This document shows positions 1-11,253 of a stretch of 64,000 bases of DNA, piece after piece. Source of the DNA: Parastagonospora avenae f. sp. tritici 18332-5 (Eukaryota > Ascomycota > Dothideomycetes > Pleosporales > Phaeosphaeriaceae). Where the stretch lies: contig JAFJTR010000055.1 in assembly GCA_022559985.1 (NCBI GenBank), forward strand, positions 124,001-188,000. Reading direction: 5' to 3'. The first letter of the stretch is position 1. Every line of letters starts with the position of its first letter. Position numbers and translations under genes: made by a program. The notes under the pieces are model-generated. The model ran no database searches. It worked only from the letters and a program-made list of their open reading frames with translations, and had not been told where the DNA came from.

Positions 1-2
1 AT

Positions 3-461
3 GAGACCTACCGCCCGAATCACAAATACCACGCGCTCTCTAAGGTCGTACCTGTATTCAAATACCACTGCACAGTCTTCGACAAGCAGGTCGACCCATA
101 CAAATTCTGCAAGCTGCCCGATGTCAAGACCTCTACTGGCTTCCCTCTTCTCAACGATGTCTGCAGGCAGCTCTACCTGGAGACCGGTCCGCTCCCTTTC
201 AAGCTCAACGTGATCGCCTTCGAGAAGCATAACACCATGTTCAACTTCCTCGTCCATGAGCAGCGTCTCACTCGCCAGCAACGCCAGGCTCTTACCAAGA
301 TCCTTATATGGGACGAGCTGCCCGGCGCGAACATACTCACCTACCTCCCCAATCTGGAAAAGGTGTTTCTTGGAAGCACCGAGCATGTCTCATGGTATCG
401 TGGCTGGTACAAAGTCCTGCGCCGGGATGGAATAGAGCCAGAGCTTGTAAATGTCCGTTAA
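3..461 (+). CDS. 2EXR-like hypothetical protein, 5' partial
   Basis: The third forward frame is open from the window edge to a TAA at 459-461, giving 152 residues without an N-terminus. The reading contains VCRQLYLETGPLPFKLN followed by an amphipathic run, RLTRQQRQALTKILI. This is the usual layout of the many fungal 2EXR/F-box-like hypothetical proteins, in which an LPxLxxVCRQxxxE segment precedes a description of a locus or helix. No enzyme motif is visible. The gene starts outside the window, so upstream exons and any F-box cannot be judged. The frame was preferred over the overlapping frames because of its family-like composition and continuous reading. Function is unknown. Confidence 0.6.
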   Translation, partial: ETYRPNHKYHALSKVVPVFKYHCTVFDKQVDPYKFCKLPDVKTSTGFPLLNDVCRQLYLETGPLPFKLNVIAFEKHNTMFNFLVHEQRLTRQQRQALTKILIWDELPGANILTYLPNLEKVFLGSTEHVSWYRGWYKVLRRDGIEPELVNVR

Positions 462-788
462 GGCTGGCTATTAATAGCGCAGTGGCTTTGGTGAACAGGT
501 TGGCGTTTGACGTGAAAATTCCATGGACAGGGTAACAAGGTGATTCGCGCAGCGGCAAAGAAGCATTTACGCAGGGCATATGCGTGACAGTATCTTTGGA
601 TTTCGGATATGGGAACATGATACCCCTTGTCAAAGGCGTTAGTTTTAGCAATTGCATTCCTCTCACTCGCTCCTGTCAAGCATGCGCTGATCGAAAGTGA
701 TGATGAAGTAAGTATGACGTGAATCGGGCGATCGATCACCATCGGATGCCATGTGTTGACAAGGACTTTACGTGAGACTACCTAGAGC
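462..788. other. intergenic, nothing recognised
   Basis: This stretch lies between the 3' ends of two convergent loci. I see no conserved reading frame, tRNA-like fold or repeat in it. Confidence 0.5.
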
Positions 789-1873
789 TCACAACTCGTC
801 GTGGCCAGCGTGGTATAGCTTTGACCGCCACTTGCACCCAAAAGCAGTCGTACTTTTCTCGTAATCGTTCGGAAAATCGGAATGATCCATAATGAAATGT
901 CCACTTGCAGCCATAGCGCCTGGGCTCGTCCAGGCCGAGCCATCCACACACGCATCTTCCACCAGTTCCGATCCCAGCATCTCCGCAAGAAGACCACGAA
1001 ACTCCAAATCGTCCCGCTGCTCGCCATACAGGAATATGTACTTGATCTGGCCCAACATGGCAATTGTGTTTCGCAGCTCTTCCCTGACACGCTCCAAGCG
1101 ATTCTCCACGTCGAATCGCGGCCCGTGGTGGAACTCCTCGACATTACGCGTTTGACGTATACGCTCCAATCTCATATGCGCCGGCATTATACCAGTCCGA
1201 CTCATAACCCACTGCGAGCACCGGCCGCGGCTCCTCATCATATGCTGGCGCATCATCGGGATCAGGACCGAATTCGCTCATCACAATGCTCGCTCTGGTT
1301 CCTAACAGCTCGGTTTGACGCAGTCCCATGTGAACGAGCAACTGCCGCGCGAGTTAGTCTTGGTGGCTTGACGGGTCGTCGACGCTGAGTTCGGCGAAGC
1401 AGAAGTTGGTCCCGAGACGGGATTCCACGGCGGCCTTGAGTGATGAGAGTAGTGCTTTGGTGCTGGAGAAATCGGAGCTGCGGCAGGAGGGTATGTCTAG
1501 ACCAAGTACAGCGGGTAGGCGGTCAAGATACGGAGTAATCCATTGGCACAGCGCATTTGCTTCCATGGGTGGACCGGGTGTAGCGCGCCTCATAAAGGAT
1601 TTATATGCTGGCGAGCCTTGGATTTGGGCGACGGGTGTGGTTGTTCCATTCTTGAAGTAAATCACAGCTGTGCTGTTGATTGTTTGTAAATGCAGTCCTC
1701 GCGCAAAGAGATTTGCCTTACCCGTAGTCGGGTGTGAGTTCAAATGCTACACCGGGTGCGCGGGGGAAGTATGGATTGAATGCGGTGCCTCGTTTAGATG
1801 CGGTGACTCCAAGAATAGCGGCATGAAGACAGAGCGCGCACAGGAGCATGATCTTCGGGGCCCAGGGCGGCAT
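789..1873 (-). pseudogene. broken secreted-protein gene (conserved fungal family of unknown function)
   Basis: On the minus strand an ATG at 1873 opens a classical signal peptide (MPPWAPKIMLLCALCLHAA...). Exon 1 is 1873-1722, followed by a 49-nt intron (1721-1673, GTAAGG...ACAG) and an exon from 1672. The protein reads on through TAVIYFKNGTT and FCFAELSVDD, then meets an in-frame TAA at 1356-1354. The same frame resumes directly with LLVHMGLRQTELLG and AYDEEPRPVLAVGYESDWYN, then shifts by one base near 1145-1160 into EEFHHGPRFDVEN, YIFLYGEQRDD and the end FGCKWRSKLYHAGHDEL. As I recall the family, these blocks occur in this order in a secreted or cell-surface protein common in Dothideomycetes with no known function. 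One nonsense codon plus one frameshift, with conserved blocks on both sides, indicate a decaying gene. A rare intron hiding the stop is possible (a CTAAC and a CAG lie close by), but no good donor is present. Confidence 0.6.
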
Positions 1874-2339
1874 GTTGATGATCGATACTACTGCTTGTGT
1901 GAGATTTCCAGGTAGTTTACGACGTGCTCAATTTCTAAAGTGTTCATGCCGATGGCGAGGTAACTGCTTTACGCAACAAGACAATGATGGTCCACGGGTG
2001 AGTCCTCATGCGGCACAGGTAAGTGAGAGCACGGGCAGACAAGTCCCGGCAGGACAAACAGGGTGATGGCGAGCGACGTGTCTGGATCAAATGTCATCTT
2101 TATCGAAAAGACTGATGGAGGAATCAAAATGAAGTCGCACAAGGTCATTTCTTCGCACTTAAACATACCTCCTATCGATAGCCGCGGCATCTGTCACGCC
2201 CGCCTTTGCGCCAGAAAAGTTCCAACACACGTCCTACTACTCCTCTGGCGTTAATACGCATCCTTTTCCTGCTCTCTCACCTCCTAACGCCAACAATTGC
2301 AGAATTCCTACACTCTGGCGATCAATTGTGCCTCCCGCG

Positions 2340-3149
2340 ATGTCTACACCACCAACCCCACCCGCCGTCAAGAAGCGCGGCCGCCCAGCGAAGAAGCCGG
2401 CAACCGACGACACAAAGACAATTGCGCCTGCAGACACGAAACCCACCGTACGAAGCGCGCCTACAAAACCCGCCGCAGTCAAGGAGAAAGAGAAGGACAA
2501 GGACAAGAAAGCGGCCCCGCGCGCAGCAAAACTCCCCGCGAAGAAAGATGCGCCAAAGTCCACCATGACCGTCCGCCAGCCCAGCACCACAATCCCAGAC
2601 GCTGCGAAAAGTACAACCCCAGAAACTGTCAAAGCCGCCGAAATCGCGCAAAAACAAACAGCGACAGCGCCAACGCCCGCAGCCCCATCGACAAGTAAAA
2701 TCCTCACGCAAGTCCGCGCAACAGGGACACTGAAAGCCACACCTCAACCTCCTCCTCTTCAACCTCAACCACAACCTCAATCCGCAAGCATACCCAAAAA
2801 CGCACCCGCGCACGCAAAACCCGCCCCAGCAAAACCCCTCCTCCGCCCCTCGCACAACACGACCACAATTCCCCTGCCGCGCGCCCCGTTGCACGCCCCC
2901 TCGCCAAAACAACCCCCGTCGTCTATGCCTACAACATCACGAGCGACCGCCGCGCCTGCTGCTTCGCGGCCTCGAGGCCGCATCATCGAGCCGACGCCCG
3001 ACATACGGCTGCCGCCCAAGTACAAGCCGGCGGCACGGCGGGTGACTGCGATCATCGTGGGGGTGCCGATTATACTGGTGTTTGGGTGGGAGTTGTATGG
3101 GCGGTGGAGGGGGGAGGTGCAGAGGAAGTTTGTGGAGAGGGAGGGATGA
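2340..3149 (+). CDS. AT-hook and C-terminal membrane-segment protein, unknown function
   Basis: This intronless frame of 269 residues starts at the ATG at 2340; an in-frame GTG four codons earlier is not used. Residues 11-19 (KKRGRPAKK) form an AT-hook-like basic patch. Residues about 20-200 are Lys/Pro/Ala-rich and surely disordered, with a PQPQPQ run. Near the end there is a short conserved-looking piece, IRLPPKYKPAARRV, then one hydrophobic span (VTAIIVGVPIILVFGWELY) and a basic tail. The protein may be tail-anchored, perhaps at the ER or nuclear envelope, but this is inference. The AT-hook could equally be chance in a Lys/Pro-rich linker. I do not recognise the family. An AATAAA lies 110 nt after the stop. 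Confidence 0.7.
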   Translation: MSTPPTPPAVKKRGRPAKKPATDDTKTIAPADTKPTVRSAPTKPAAVKEKEKDKDKKAAPRAAKLPAKKDAPKSTMTVRQPSTTIPDAAKSTTPETVKAAEIAQKQTATAPTPAAPSTSKILTQVRATGTLKATPQPPPLQPQPQPQSASIPKNAPAHAKPAPAKPLLRPSHNTTTIPLPRAPLHAPSPKQPPSSMPTTSRATAAPAASRPRGRIIEPTPDIRLPPKYKPAARRVTAIIVGVPIILVFGWELYGRWRGEVQRKFVEREG

Positions 3150-3259
3150 GGTAGAGAGGGAATGCGTGGGTTTGTTTGAATTGTATGATTATTGATTGAT
3201 TGATGACTTGTTGTCTACGTTTACGAACATGTATATCCAGCGCCGAGTGCGCGTGTAGA

Positions 3260-3265
3260 AATAAA
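3260..3265 (+). terminator. candidate polyadenylation signal AATAAA
   Basis: A canonical AATAAA lies about 110 nt downstream of the AT-hook protein stop, inside the 250-nt convergent space before the lipase gene on the other strand. Confidence 0.35.
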
Positions 3266-3400
3266 ATGTGTTTGGTGTAGGAATAGTAATGATGATGATG
3301 AGACGCCAATGATATGCAAAAATGCTGGGTCTAATGCCATGTGTTCTCTCGTACAAAGGGAATAGAATGTAGGTCATAGGTTGGGTATAAACGATGGGAA

Positions 3401-5987
3401 TCAATTCTCCATAACCTCGGGCGTCATTTGCCCGACGCTCTTCCTTCTCATCAGCATTCCCCTAGTGCCAGAGTTATCGAAACTTGGGGTTCGGACGAGG
3501 TTGTGAGTGCTGCCACGCCTGCTACTCGGCGCGCTCAATCGCTCCAGGTCTGCTGGGCGCGTATCAAGAGGGACCGGGCCTGGGGGATGGAAAAGGCTCT
3601 TGTATCGTAACTCCGGAGAACTTGGGGCTGCGATCGTAGGAGCGTGTATTGGGGTAGCGGGCGTCATGCTGAGGTTTAGTAATATGCCGCTCCGGCGATC
3701 GGAAGATGTTGATGTAGGTGTTGAAGCGGGGTTCGATGCATTAGGTGTTGTAGGTCGTGCAGGAGACTGAAAAGGGCTGTAACTTGGTGCAGTCGACCAC
3801 GTAGGAGGTAGTCGGGAGTATGATGATGCAGCAGGAGGAGTGGAGAGCACGTCTGTAGTATCCGAGTCGTCTTCAGCGAAATAGTCCCGATCCGATGAGC
3901 CTTCCTCGTTGGTCGAGGGCGAGAGGATCTGCAAGTCAGGTGAATCTTTCTGCTTGATATTTTGTGAATCGATCCGCTTTCTCGAAGAATTCGCATGGGT
4001 TCGTTCAATCGGTGAGCTATCGAACCGTGCTGGTAGTTTCAGGGAGGCGCGAGAGAGGTGTGGGCTGGTCGGAGCTGATTTTCCAAGAAGTGGACTAGGT
4101 GGCGCAGTCCCGAATCGTGTAATCTTATATGACGACTTTGATCGTTTGATGCCCGACACATCGTTTCCTGCGGATGCTGGTCTGCTCATGTTTGTAGCGT
4201 GCTCCCTTTCTCCGTGTCTCAGCACTGCGCGGGCACTTAGCAATTTGACCGCGTCGTCCAGCGCCAACTCCATTGCGATATGGTTCTGTATGCGCGAGAG
4301 CTTCGGCCATGTCGCACGCTGGCCAGTCAGCATACATCCAGCCATGTACTCTGGCGTTGGATTCGTGAGCACCAAGGGCAAGTCAGCTAACGAGATCCGG
4401 GGATATATATTTATGTCACCAGAATACCGTTGGCTGAGGATAGAGCTAAGCTTGGTCATGGTGCTTTGCATAATTCCCATCTCGCCCAACATCTGCATAC
4501 GGTGCACTGCTTCACCTCTGGCGATGTCAAGGCTGTTGAGTAGCCATCCTGGTTCAGCTGTTGCCATAGGAAATTGAGGCCGGTCTGTAGCTACCAGCTC
4601 CTCATCCTTGACCAGGAATGGGACTACGTGCGGATTTACTTGAGATACGATGAAGTGGTTGACGTTGAACATCTCCGCAAGCCTGGTCATTGGCAGATCG
4701 TTGTCCACTGAGCCATCAATCCAGGTCGCATCCGTGTCCGGATTCCAGTGCTGCAGTTCGCCCGTCTTCAGATTCTTCGCCCAGAGCTGGGATTGGGAAT
4801 ACACCAGTGGAACGGAGCATGAGGTACAGACTGCTGACGCGATTATAACATTGGGTGCAGTCATGAAGTTCAACAATCGAGGAAGCTCGAAATGCGACGA
4901 GCTGGAAACCGGGATATTGAGCACACGTCGCGTTCGATTGTATGCTTCTTGGAAAGTCAAGTCTCCTAGTAGATTGTTCATGACCCGTTCCAGATGCTGA
5001 ATGTCGAAAAGGTTACCAACATCCAACATGCGCCTGAGCTTCGTTAGATAACTGTCAGTCTCTCCGGCTTTTTCGAACACGTCCAGATCACCATGGCAAA
5101 ATTCGTGCATCACAGCGGGCATCTCTTCATCAGTCTTGCTGCATAGAACCGCACAAACAATGCTCCCTGCCGATGCGCCTGATACAATGCGTGGAAGCAG
5201 GCGCTGGTCCCACAGAGTTTTGACAACGCCAATGTGGTTCATCCCAAAAGTGCCGCCTCCTGACAACAGCAATGCGCTTCGTCCAAATGACGCGCGGGTG
5301 ATGGTCATTTGCTCGACGAGTTGGTCGGGCGTCAAGGGACACTCGTCGCCTTGTTTGCCCGAAACGTCTATGAAAGCAGCCAGGGTCTTCTGGGCCGAAT
5401 CAATATATCGCTCGATGAGCTTCTTAGTGCCCACATGCGAATGTTTGTACAGCTTTACGCCGCCCATTCCACCCAAATTGCGTGTGAGGGCAGTGCGTAG
5501 CAGAAATTGGATCTTCCTGACGTCGCAGCTTAGACGGGCATCATCCAGCTCTTTCAGACGAGCTTTCACAAGAGCAACATCATACTCGGGCGAGTCGTCG
5601 TCCTCTTTCCAGGGGTCGTTTCCTTCCAGGGCATCAAGCTCGGTTGCGGCAGCATGCCATTCGTCGTACGTCTCGGCCTGCATGTGCGCATTAGCATGTG
5701 AAAGCGAGCTGCACCCAATACGTGGCACCCACGTTGTTCATGCGCAGGTACAGGATCTGTCTCCTGCTATCTGATTCTGGCGCACATGTCTCCGTCTCAG
5801 GCACGCTGATGTGGCTACTGATAGCCCTGTCCAGCGTCGCAATGGGATTCTGCACCAGTCGCACGAGCGGTGCAAGCAGCCCGCCATGGCTCTTGCTTTT
5901 CCTAATGCTTTTCAAGCCATGCTTCTTGTCCTTGCTGTGCAGTCGCGTGCTGCCTCCCGTGAAAACTGTGTCGGTAAGAAGGGACAT
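3401..5987 (-). CDS. patatin-like triacylglycerol lipase / phospholipase (Tgl3/4/5 family)
   Basis: Two exons, 5987-5733 and 5677-3401, are joined across a 55-nt intron (GTGGGT...TGCAG) and give 843 residues. The N-terminal DUF3336 region contains TYDEWHAAATELDALEGNDPW. It is followed by the patatin core: the oxyanion loop SGGGTFGMNHIGVV, the nucleophile elbow GASAGS at about residues 250-257, and the catalytic Asp in WIDGSVDND. This Ser-Asp dyad arrangement is that of yeast Tgl3/4/5, which hydrolyse triacylglycerol (and lysophospholipid) at lipid droplets. The long C-terminal third is Ser/Pro-rich and disordered, with many candidate phosphorylation sites (for example SKSSYK and RRGST), as in Tgl4, which is phosphoregulated. 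The start is the first ATG of the exon 1 frame (MSLLTDTVF). The exact yeast orthologue cannot be assigned by eye. Confidence 0.9.
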
Positions 5988-7306
5988 AGAGAGCGAGAGC
6001 AAGCCATGCGCGACCGCGGTGATAATGGGCTTGACCGGCGGTCGAGGGAGCGAGGAGAGGTAGGGTCGCTCGCGTGAAGGCAGATGTGAGATAGTGATGT
6101 AGCTAGCCGGATGGCTGGGGTATATGCGGCAACGGCTCGTGGTAGTGAACGGTAGTGCGTACTTCAAGTCGCGGTGTAGAGTAGACTACGTCAATCGCGG
6201 TCATGTGCCCTCGTCTCAGCGTGTCGCGGAAGGTGCGCCGCGCTCGATTTCGGTCCAAAGCCGTTCAAGAGAGAGTCTTCGAAGAAGGCAGCAGTCGGTG
6301 GGCTGCTCGTGCAAAAGGGCAGACATCAGATCTAAGTATGGTACGTGGCCAGGCGCAGTCAGCCAAAAAGGCAAGGCAAGGATGAATGAATGCTGGCACA
6401 TGAGCCTCGACTATCGTCATCGCTAGGCATGCACCTAGACAAAGACGGCAGGGGCTTGCCCGCTTCGTATCGATTGCAGGCCCAAAACCCCCCTCCATTC
6501 AGCAGCCAGCGCCAGACCTTTGCCGTGGGACCTGCAGCATACTTTGGTACCCTACTCAACTGTGGTCTCGCCGTTACAGATCTCCTCGCCGCGACAAAGG
6601 CTTCCCAGGCAATTTCAATTTTGAAGAGCGTCCGCGGAGCCAAAGGATATTCCAGCACGCCATGCATGCGGAAGATTTTTCAACAAATCATCAAAGCATT
6701 TCAGGATTATCTGGCACATGAAAGAACTTGATGACCCAACGCAGTGTGCATGCAAAGTCTGGAGAATGTGGGGTACGCGCAGCCTATCTCTGCCCCTTTG
6801 GAAGCGCATCTTCGATTTCTTCGTCAGGCTCTCTAGTCATGAGGCACACCTGCACGACACGTTGGATGAGAGGCTTAAGTCACCCGGCCGCAGTGATCAA
6901 ATATGGCGCTTTCACATGTCAGCACGGGGCACTCAAATGGGACCAAAGCGATAAGATGCACAATATCTGTTCATTCTGGGCTCAGTAAAGCGGCCAAATA
7001 GCTGCTCTCTGACAACTCGCACATATGCACCTATTAACTCCCCGTCTCCCACATTATGTCCACGCCCCATGCTAGATGCCCATCCGCTAACACCATGCTT
7101 GCAATGACGAAACAAAAACTACTAATACACGGAACAACCATGCAATTGAAATCGCTGGCAACAAGAGACAACCATGGGTTGTCTAAGAACTCATAAGAGC
7201 TCTGAAGAAGGGTAGGAAATTGACAAAGGCGATGCTGATGATTGCGATAATATGCTCTTTTGACACAAAATGTACTGCAGGATGTGGGGTGGTTGTGAAG
7301 GTTCAA
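5988..7306. other. 1.3-kb intergenic and upstream region of the lipase gene
   Basis: This region holds the 5' flank of the lipase gene and the 3' flank of the coiled-coil gene, both on the minus strand. I see no convincing coding exon, RNA gene or repeat. Confidence 0.5.
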
Positions 7307-9983
7307 CTAGTACAACCTCCCTCTGCTTGCTTGACTCGCTCTGCTAGGACTTGTTCGGCTTCGCTCGTCCTCCTCGGGAACATCGCTGAGTCGAGTAGGA
7401 TGGTGGTGTCTCATGCCTACCCACTCGTCCCCATAGCCATCTCCGCTGTAGTCAGCCTGGCCGGCTGTCGCGAATGCGCCCCCAGGTGATGGTTCGGCAC
7501 TGGAGGTTGTCGCATATCCGCCCGACGAAGAGGCTGCAGTACCATAGCGCTGCAGATGCTCCAACTCGCGACGACGATCTTCTTGCACATCGTACTCATC
7601 TGAGACAGGCGACCGGACTGAGTTGTAAGGTACGCGGTGGCCCGCATCATTCACCACATAGCCACCTCGGGCGTCTGTTGGGTAGTCTTCCTCCTCGCCC
7701 TCTGATGTCTCGCCGTGCGATGTCACATACGACATCTCATCTTCTGGCACGCCCTCAGGATCTTGATGCAAGTAGGAACCCGGCTGCTGGTAGAAAGCTT
7801 CGGGTTGCGACATTGCCTGTTGGCTGGGCGGCTGCTGGGCATGAGTTACGCGCGGCTGAACCTGAATGGGGGCAGGGATTTGCGATTGCTCGGCAGCGGT
7901 ACTGTAGGCGCCAGGTCGTGCGGAAGCAGATGTAGCGCCCGCTGGAACATAGGAGCCCTGAGCTAGCGACGGTGCATCAGGTTCTCGACGACCGTGGTGA
8001 GCGCTCCCGGTGAAAGGGTCTGTATCTGTCGGTGACTGGCCTTCTTCGTATGAGTAGTGTTGTTCGATGCCTGATCCCCCGCTCTGTGCACCGGCATATG
8101 CATCTTCCGAAGCCCTTCCCCCTCGGCCCATATTTGGCTCCCGGGGGACTACTTGTACGCCGCCGACCCAAGTTGGTTGGCCTTCTCGAAGAGAAAACGT
8201 GCGGTCGCGTTCTTCTTGTTCCCTACGTCCCAGCTCTTCCCAAGCTCGTCGAGCTTCTTCCTTTGAGATCTGCAGCTCGCGTTTCATCTCAACCACTGCC
8301 CGCTCGGCATTTTTCTTCTCGGTGGAGATACGCTCCACATTTGCTTCAGCCTCTTTGCGCGCCTCACGCTCTGTCTCTAATGACTTCACCAATTGAGCCT
8401 CTCGCTCCTGGGCACGCTCCTGTTCTTGACGATGGTCGTAGAACCATCTCTGGAACTTTCGCTCTGACGAAGCACGTAAGCGCTGGAGCTCAACAACAGC
8501 ATGGAACAGGTTAGCTCCTGCAGCTGAAAGATCTGTTATCTGGCGAGACAGCTGCTGTGCCAATGGCTCCCTGCGATTCTCGTCGGTGTTGGCTTCGAGT
8601 CGCCGTATCCAATACGATGTAAGACCCTCCCAGTGTGAGGACAACGTTTCCCAACGCTCAAAAGCATGTGGGAATGAGGATGTTGTCGAGTCTCGTGCCA
8701 TTCCGCTTGTTGACCCTGGCGGAGGTGCAGTCGACGAGGGTCCTGCTTGTGACGGGCCTGAAGCAGCAGACGGTCGTCGAGCGTGCTGCACAGGGGGCGG
8801 CCTTCTCGACTCTGCGCTTGGCATGGTTGCCGATTGATTTGCCTGAGCAGGTCGAGGTGGCTGTTGCGATTGCGAGTTCGTCCTCGATCTCGAGTGGCCA
8901 GCGGTCGTGTCTTGAGGCGGACCAGCTTGGGGGACTACGCGTTCTGGCTGGCGCGGTACGCCTGGAGGTGGGTATTGTACGTATTGTTCGCCGGGTCTTG
9001 AGGCAGCTGGTTGGGGCTGTCTCTGGGCTCCAGGCTCGGCGGTGGTGGTGCCAGCTACGCCAGCAGCTTGGGCTCTTCTTTCGGCACTTCTTCGACGCTC
9101 CTCTTCGGCCTTCCGCTGCTGTTCTGCCTCCGCTTCCTGCTGCCGTTGTCGTCGTGCGTTCATGATCATCTGCGGGGTACGAATGCCGGAGCGGTCTGGC
9201 TGTGTAACTGGAACTGGGCCTCCTCGTGCACCGCCATTGGCAGCGCGTCCGCCCGTCAGATCACTCATGTGCGCGTTCTCCTCGATCAGGTCGGGTGTGA
9301 ACGAGTACGGAACGCGGATTGCCTCTTCGAGAACAAACCTGATTGCAGAGGCTGTGCGCCGCGAAATGCGAAGGGCAGGGTGTGGGTCGAAGTATTCGGG
9401 GTTGCGTGAGAGTGATCGTGCACGTGGACGATAGCTCGATGAAGGATTGTCCGCGAACCTGACAAGTCGCTGCTGCTGTTGTGTCGGGTCGACTGACCGT
9501 GCGCGCTCGAAGTTTGGTATGCGTCGGAGGCTGTGTGCGGCACTACCAGAGGAACTCGAGGCTCGCGAGTGGTTGTGCTGGGTGCGATAGAATTCTGCAG
9601 CCTGCTGCTGCGGTTTGTTACTACGTTGAAGGTCACAATGGCAAGGTGGGCCGTACCTGGCGTAGCTGTAGTGATGTTTGGTAAGGTTGCTCTGGTGCTG
9701 GGGAGTCGTGGGTCTCGTTACGCGTGTCGCGGGAGGGCAACAGGTTGAAAAACTCTGGTGGTGGGCTGCTCGACGACGTCACAGCGAAGTGAAACGTGTG
9801 CTCTCAAGAAAAGCGCACCCGTGGGCGCAATCCTCCCTGGCTGGAGGCAGATGTCGGCGCGTAGCGGCCGGGTGAAGAGGCGTGTCGGGGAGCGCTGGTT
9901 ATATCGGAATGCGCGTAGAGTAAGGCAATGGCTGGAGGATGCGTTAGATACAGAGGCGGTGGGTAGGTTGGCAGCGGTGCCAT
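7307..9983 (-). CDS. large disordered coiled-coil protein conserved in filamentous ascomycetes
   Basis: My model is exon 1 at 9983-9952, exon 2 at 9765-9657 and exon 3 at 9607-7307, about 813 residues. Exon 3 is secure: its frame runs upstream of the first internal ATG through NPEYFDPHPALRISRRTASA and VLEEAIRVPYSFTPDLIEEN without a stop. The 49-nt intron before it (GTACGG...CGCAG) joins it to PPPEFFNLLPSRDTRNETHD. The first exon (MAPLPTYPPPL) and its roughly 186-nt intron are less certain. After a Gln/Pro-rich linker comes the most conserved block, FPHAFERWETLSSHWEGLTS, then LSAAGANLFHAVVELQRLRA and about 120 residues of Glu/Lys/Arg-rich coiled coil. The tail is acidic and disordered. I know this block only from uncharacterised Pezizomycotina proteins, so function is unknown; the coiled coil suggests a scaffold. 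Confidence 0.7.
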
Positions 9984-11253
9984 GTCTGCTGTGCTCCCAA
10001 GGGAGTCGCGCGCAGATTTGGTGAGGTGGTTGGTGAAGTGGCTGGGGGGGTTGGAAAGCTCCATACACTCACGTACAGCTTCACCGACACTTATAGACGG
10101 CCAGCCCAGATGCGACCTGGATGCACGCGCGATTCGTGCAATTGAAAGCGCTGCTGCGTTGTTCGCGGGCGTCCAACTCGCCGTAATGCTGCTGTTGCTG
10201 TTGCGCTGCTGGCCAGCAACGTCACCACCGAGGTCAGCAGTGAAGCGAGGGCTTCCTCCAGCCACAGCGCACGGCCGCCGCGCCTCTTCGGAGGTACGAC
10301 TCGAATAGACGAAAGACACGCCTGTGTGTCAATTGGCGCTGTCTGAGGTGCGCGCCTGCTCAAGTCGAACCGGAGTGGTCGCTGACGCTGGAAGACACGG
10401 TCCAAGTTCTCCCAACGAACGACGACGAATTTCGGGCGGTGGGGAGATGCATTGACCAGGAGCAGACGTGCATACGCGACATGGACTGGCGTCAGTTCAG
10501 ATTAGACCAGCGATCCGGATGCGATGGGTCGTGGATGGGGGGAGTCCATGATGCCAGCGATGAGCTGGCGCGACTAAGCCTAGACGGGGGCCAAGGCATA
10601 GCGAGCGAGAAGCAGGTTGTCCAGCGCCGTGCTCGAGGCGCTGTCAAGCGGATCAAGGCGCCCTATCTGGAGATGCATCGGACACAAAGATATGGAAGGA
10701 GCTGTCCTCTGATGTCGTCGGCAGCTCTTTGCTCTCAAAGCTCGCCGTTACCTCATCGAGCTCCTCAAGCTCTCGCCAATCACAGCTCGCAACCTGCTTT
10801 GCCTCAAACAACGGCCTCCTCGTCCCGGCTCCCGTAGGACGGCCCGGTGCGCGGACGCTCCATTTTCGAGAGCTGCACACATCACGCTCAGTTCTGTTCA
10901 AACAGGTTGTCAATGTTGACAGTCTGGAAAGTTCCTGCGTCGAAAAGATGGCTGCACATGATGATGCATCATCGTATACGAGCCATGTACTCTAGCACGT
11001 TCGCTGACATGTAAACCCCTGCGGCGTGCATGTACATGCATGCAGCACCCAGCCTCGCTTCCTGAGCATCCGGACCGAGTCAGTGGCAACGATACTTTGC
11101 CTAGCATGAAGTGCCCAATATTGATCTAGAAGATACTGCAGTGTGTGACCGCTGGCATGGTGGAAAGGCCGGGGTGAATTGTAGAAACACACTTTGCTGT
11201 TGTAATCCGTCTTGCCCAGTTGAAGTCCCAACAAGTCTAAACCTCTTCAACCC
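9984..11253. other. 1.27-kb intergenic region
   Basis: This is the upstream region of the coiled-coil gene and the downstream region of the NLR gene. Open frames here (for example minus strand 10653-10913) show no domain, no homologous look and no good splice partners. Nothing else was recognised. Confidence 0.45.

Noticed and set aside
2322..2912. Cys/Gly/Arg-rich frame opposite the AT-hook gene
   Set aside because: Shadow of the Pro/Lys-rich codons on the other strand.
9804..10319. 171-codon minus-strand frame extending past the coiled-coil gene start
   Set aside because: Only its last part (from MAPLPTYPPPL) looks coding; the upstream half reads like untranslated leader.
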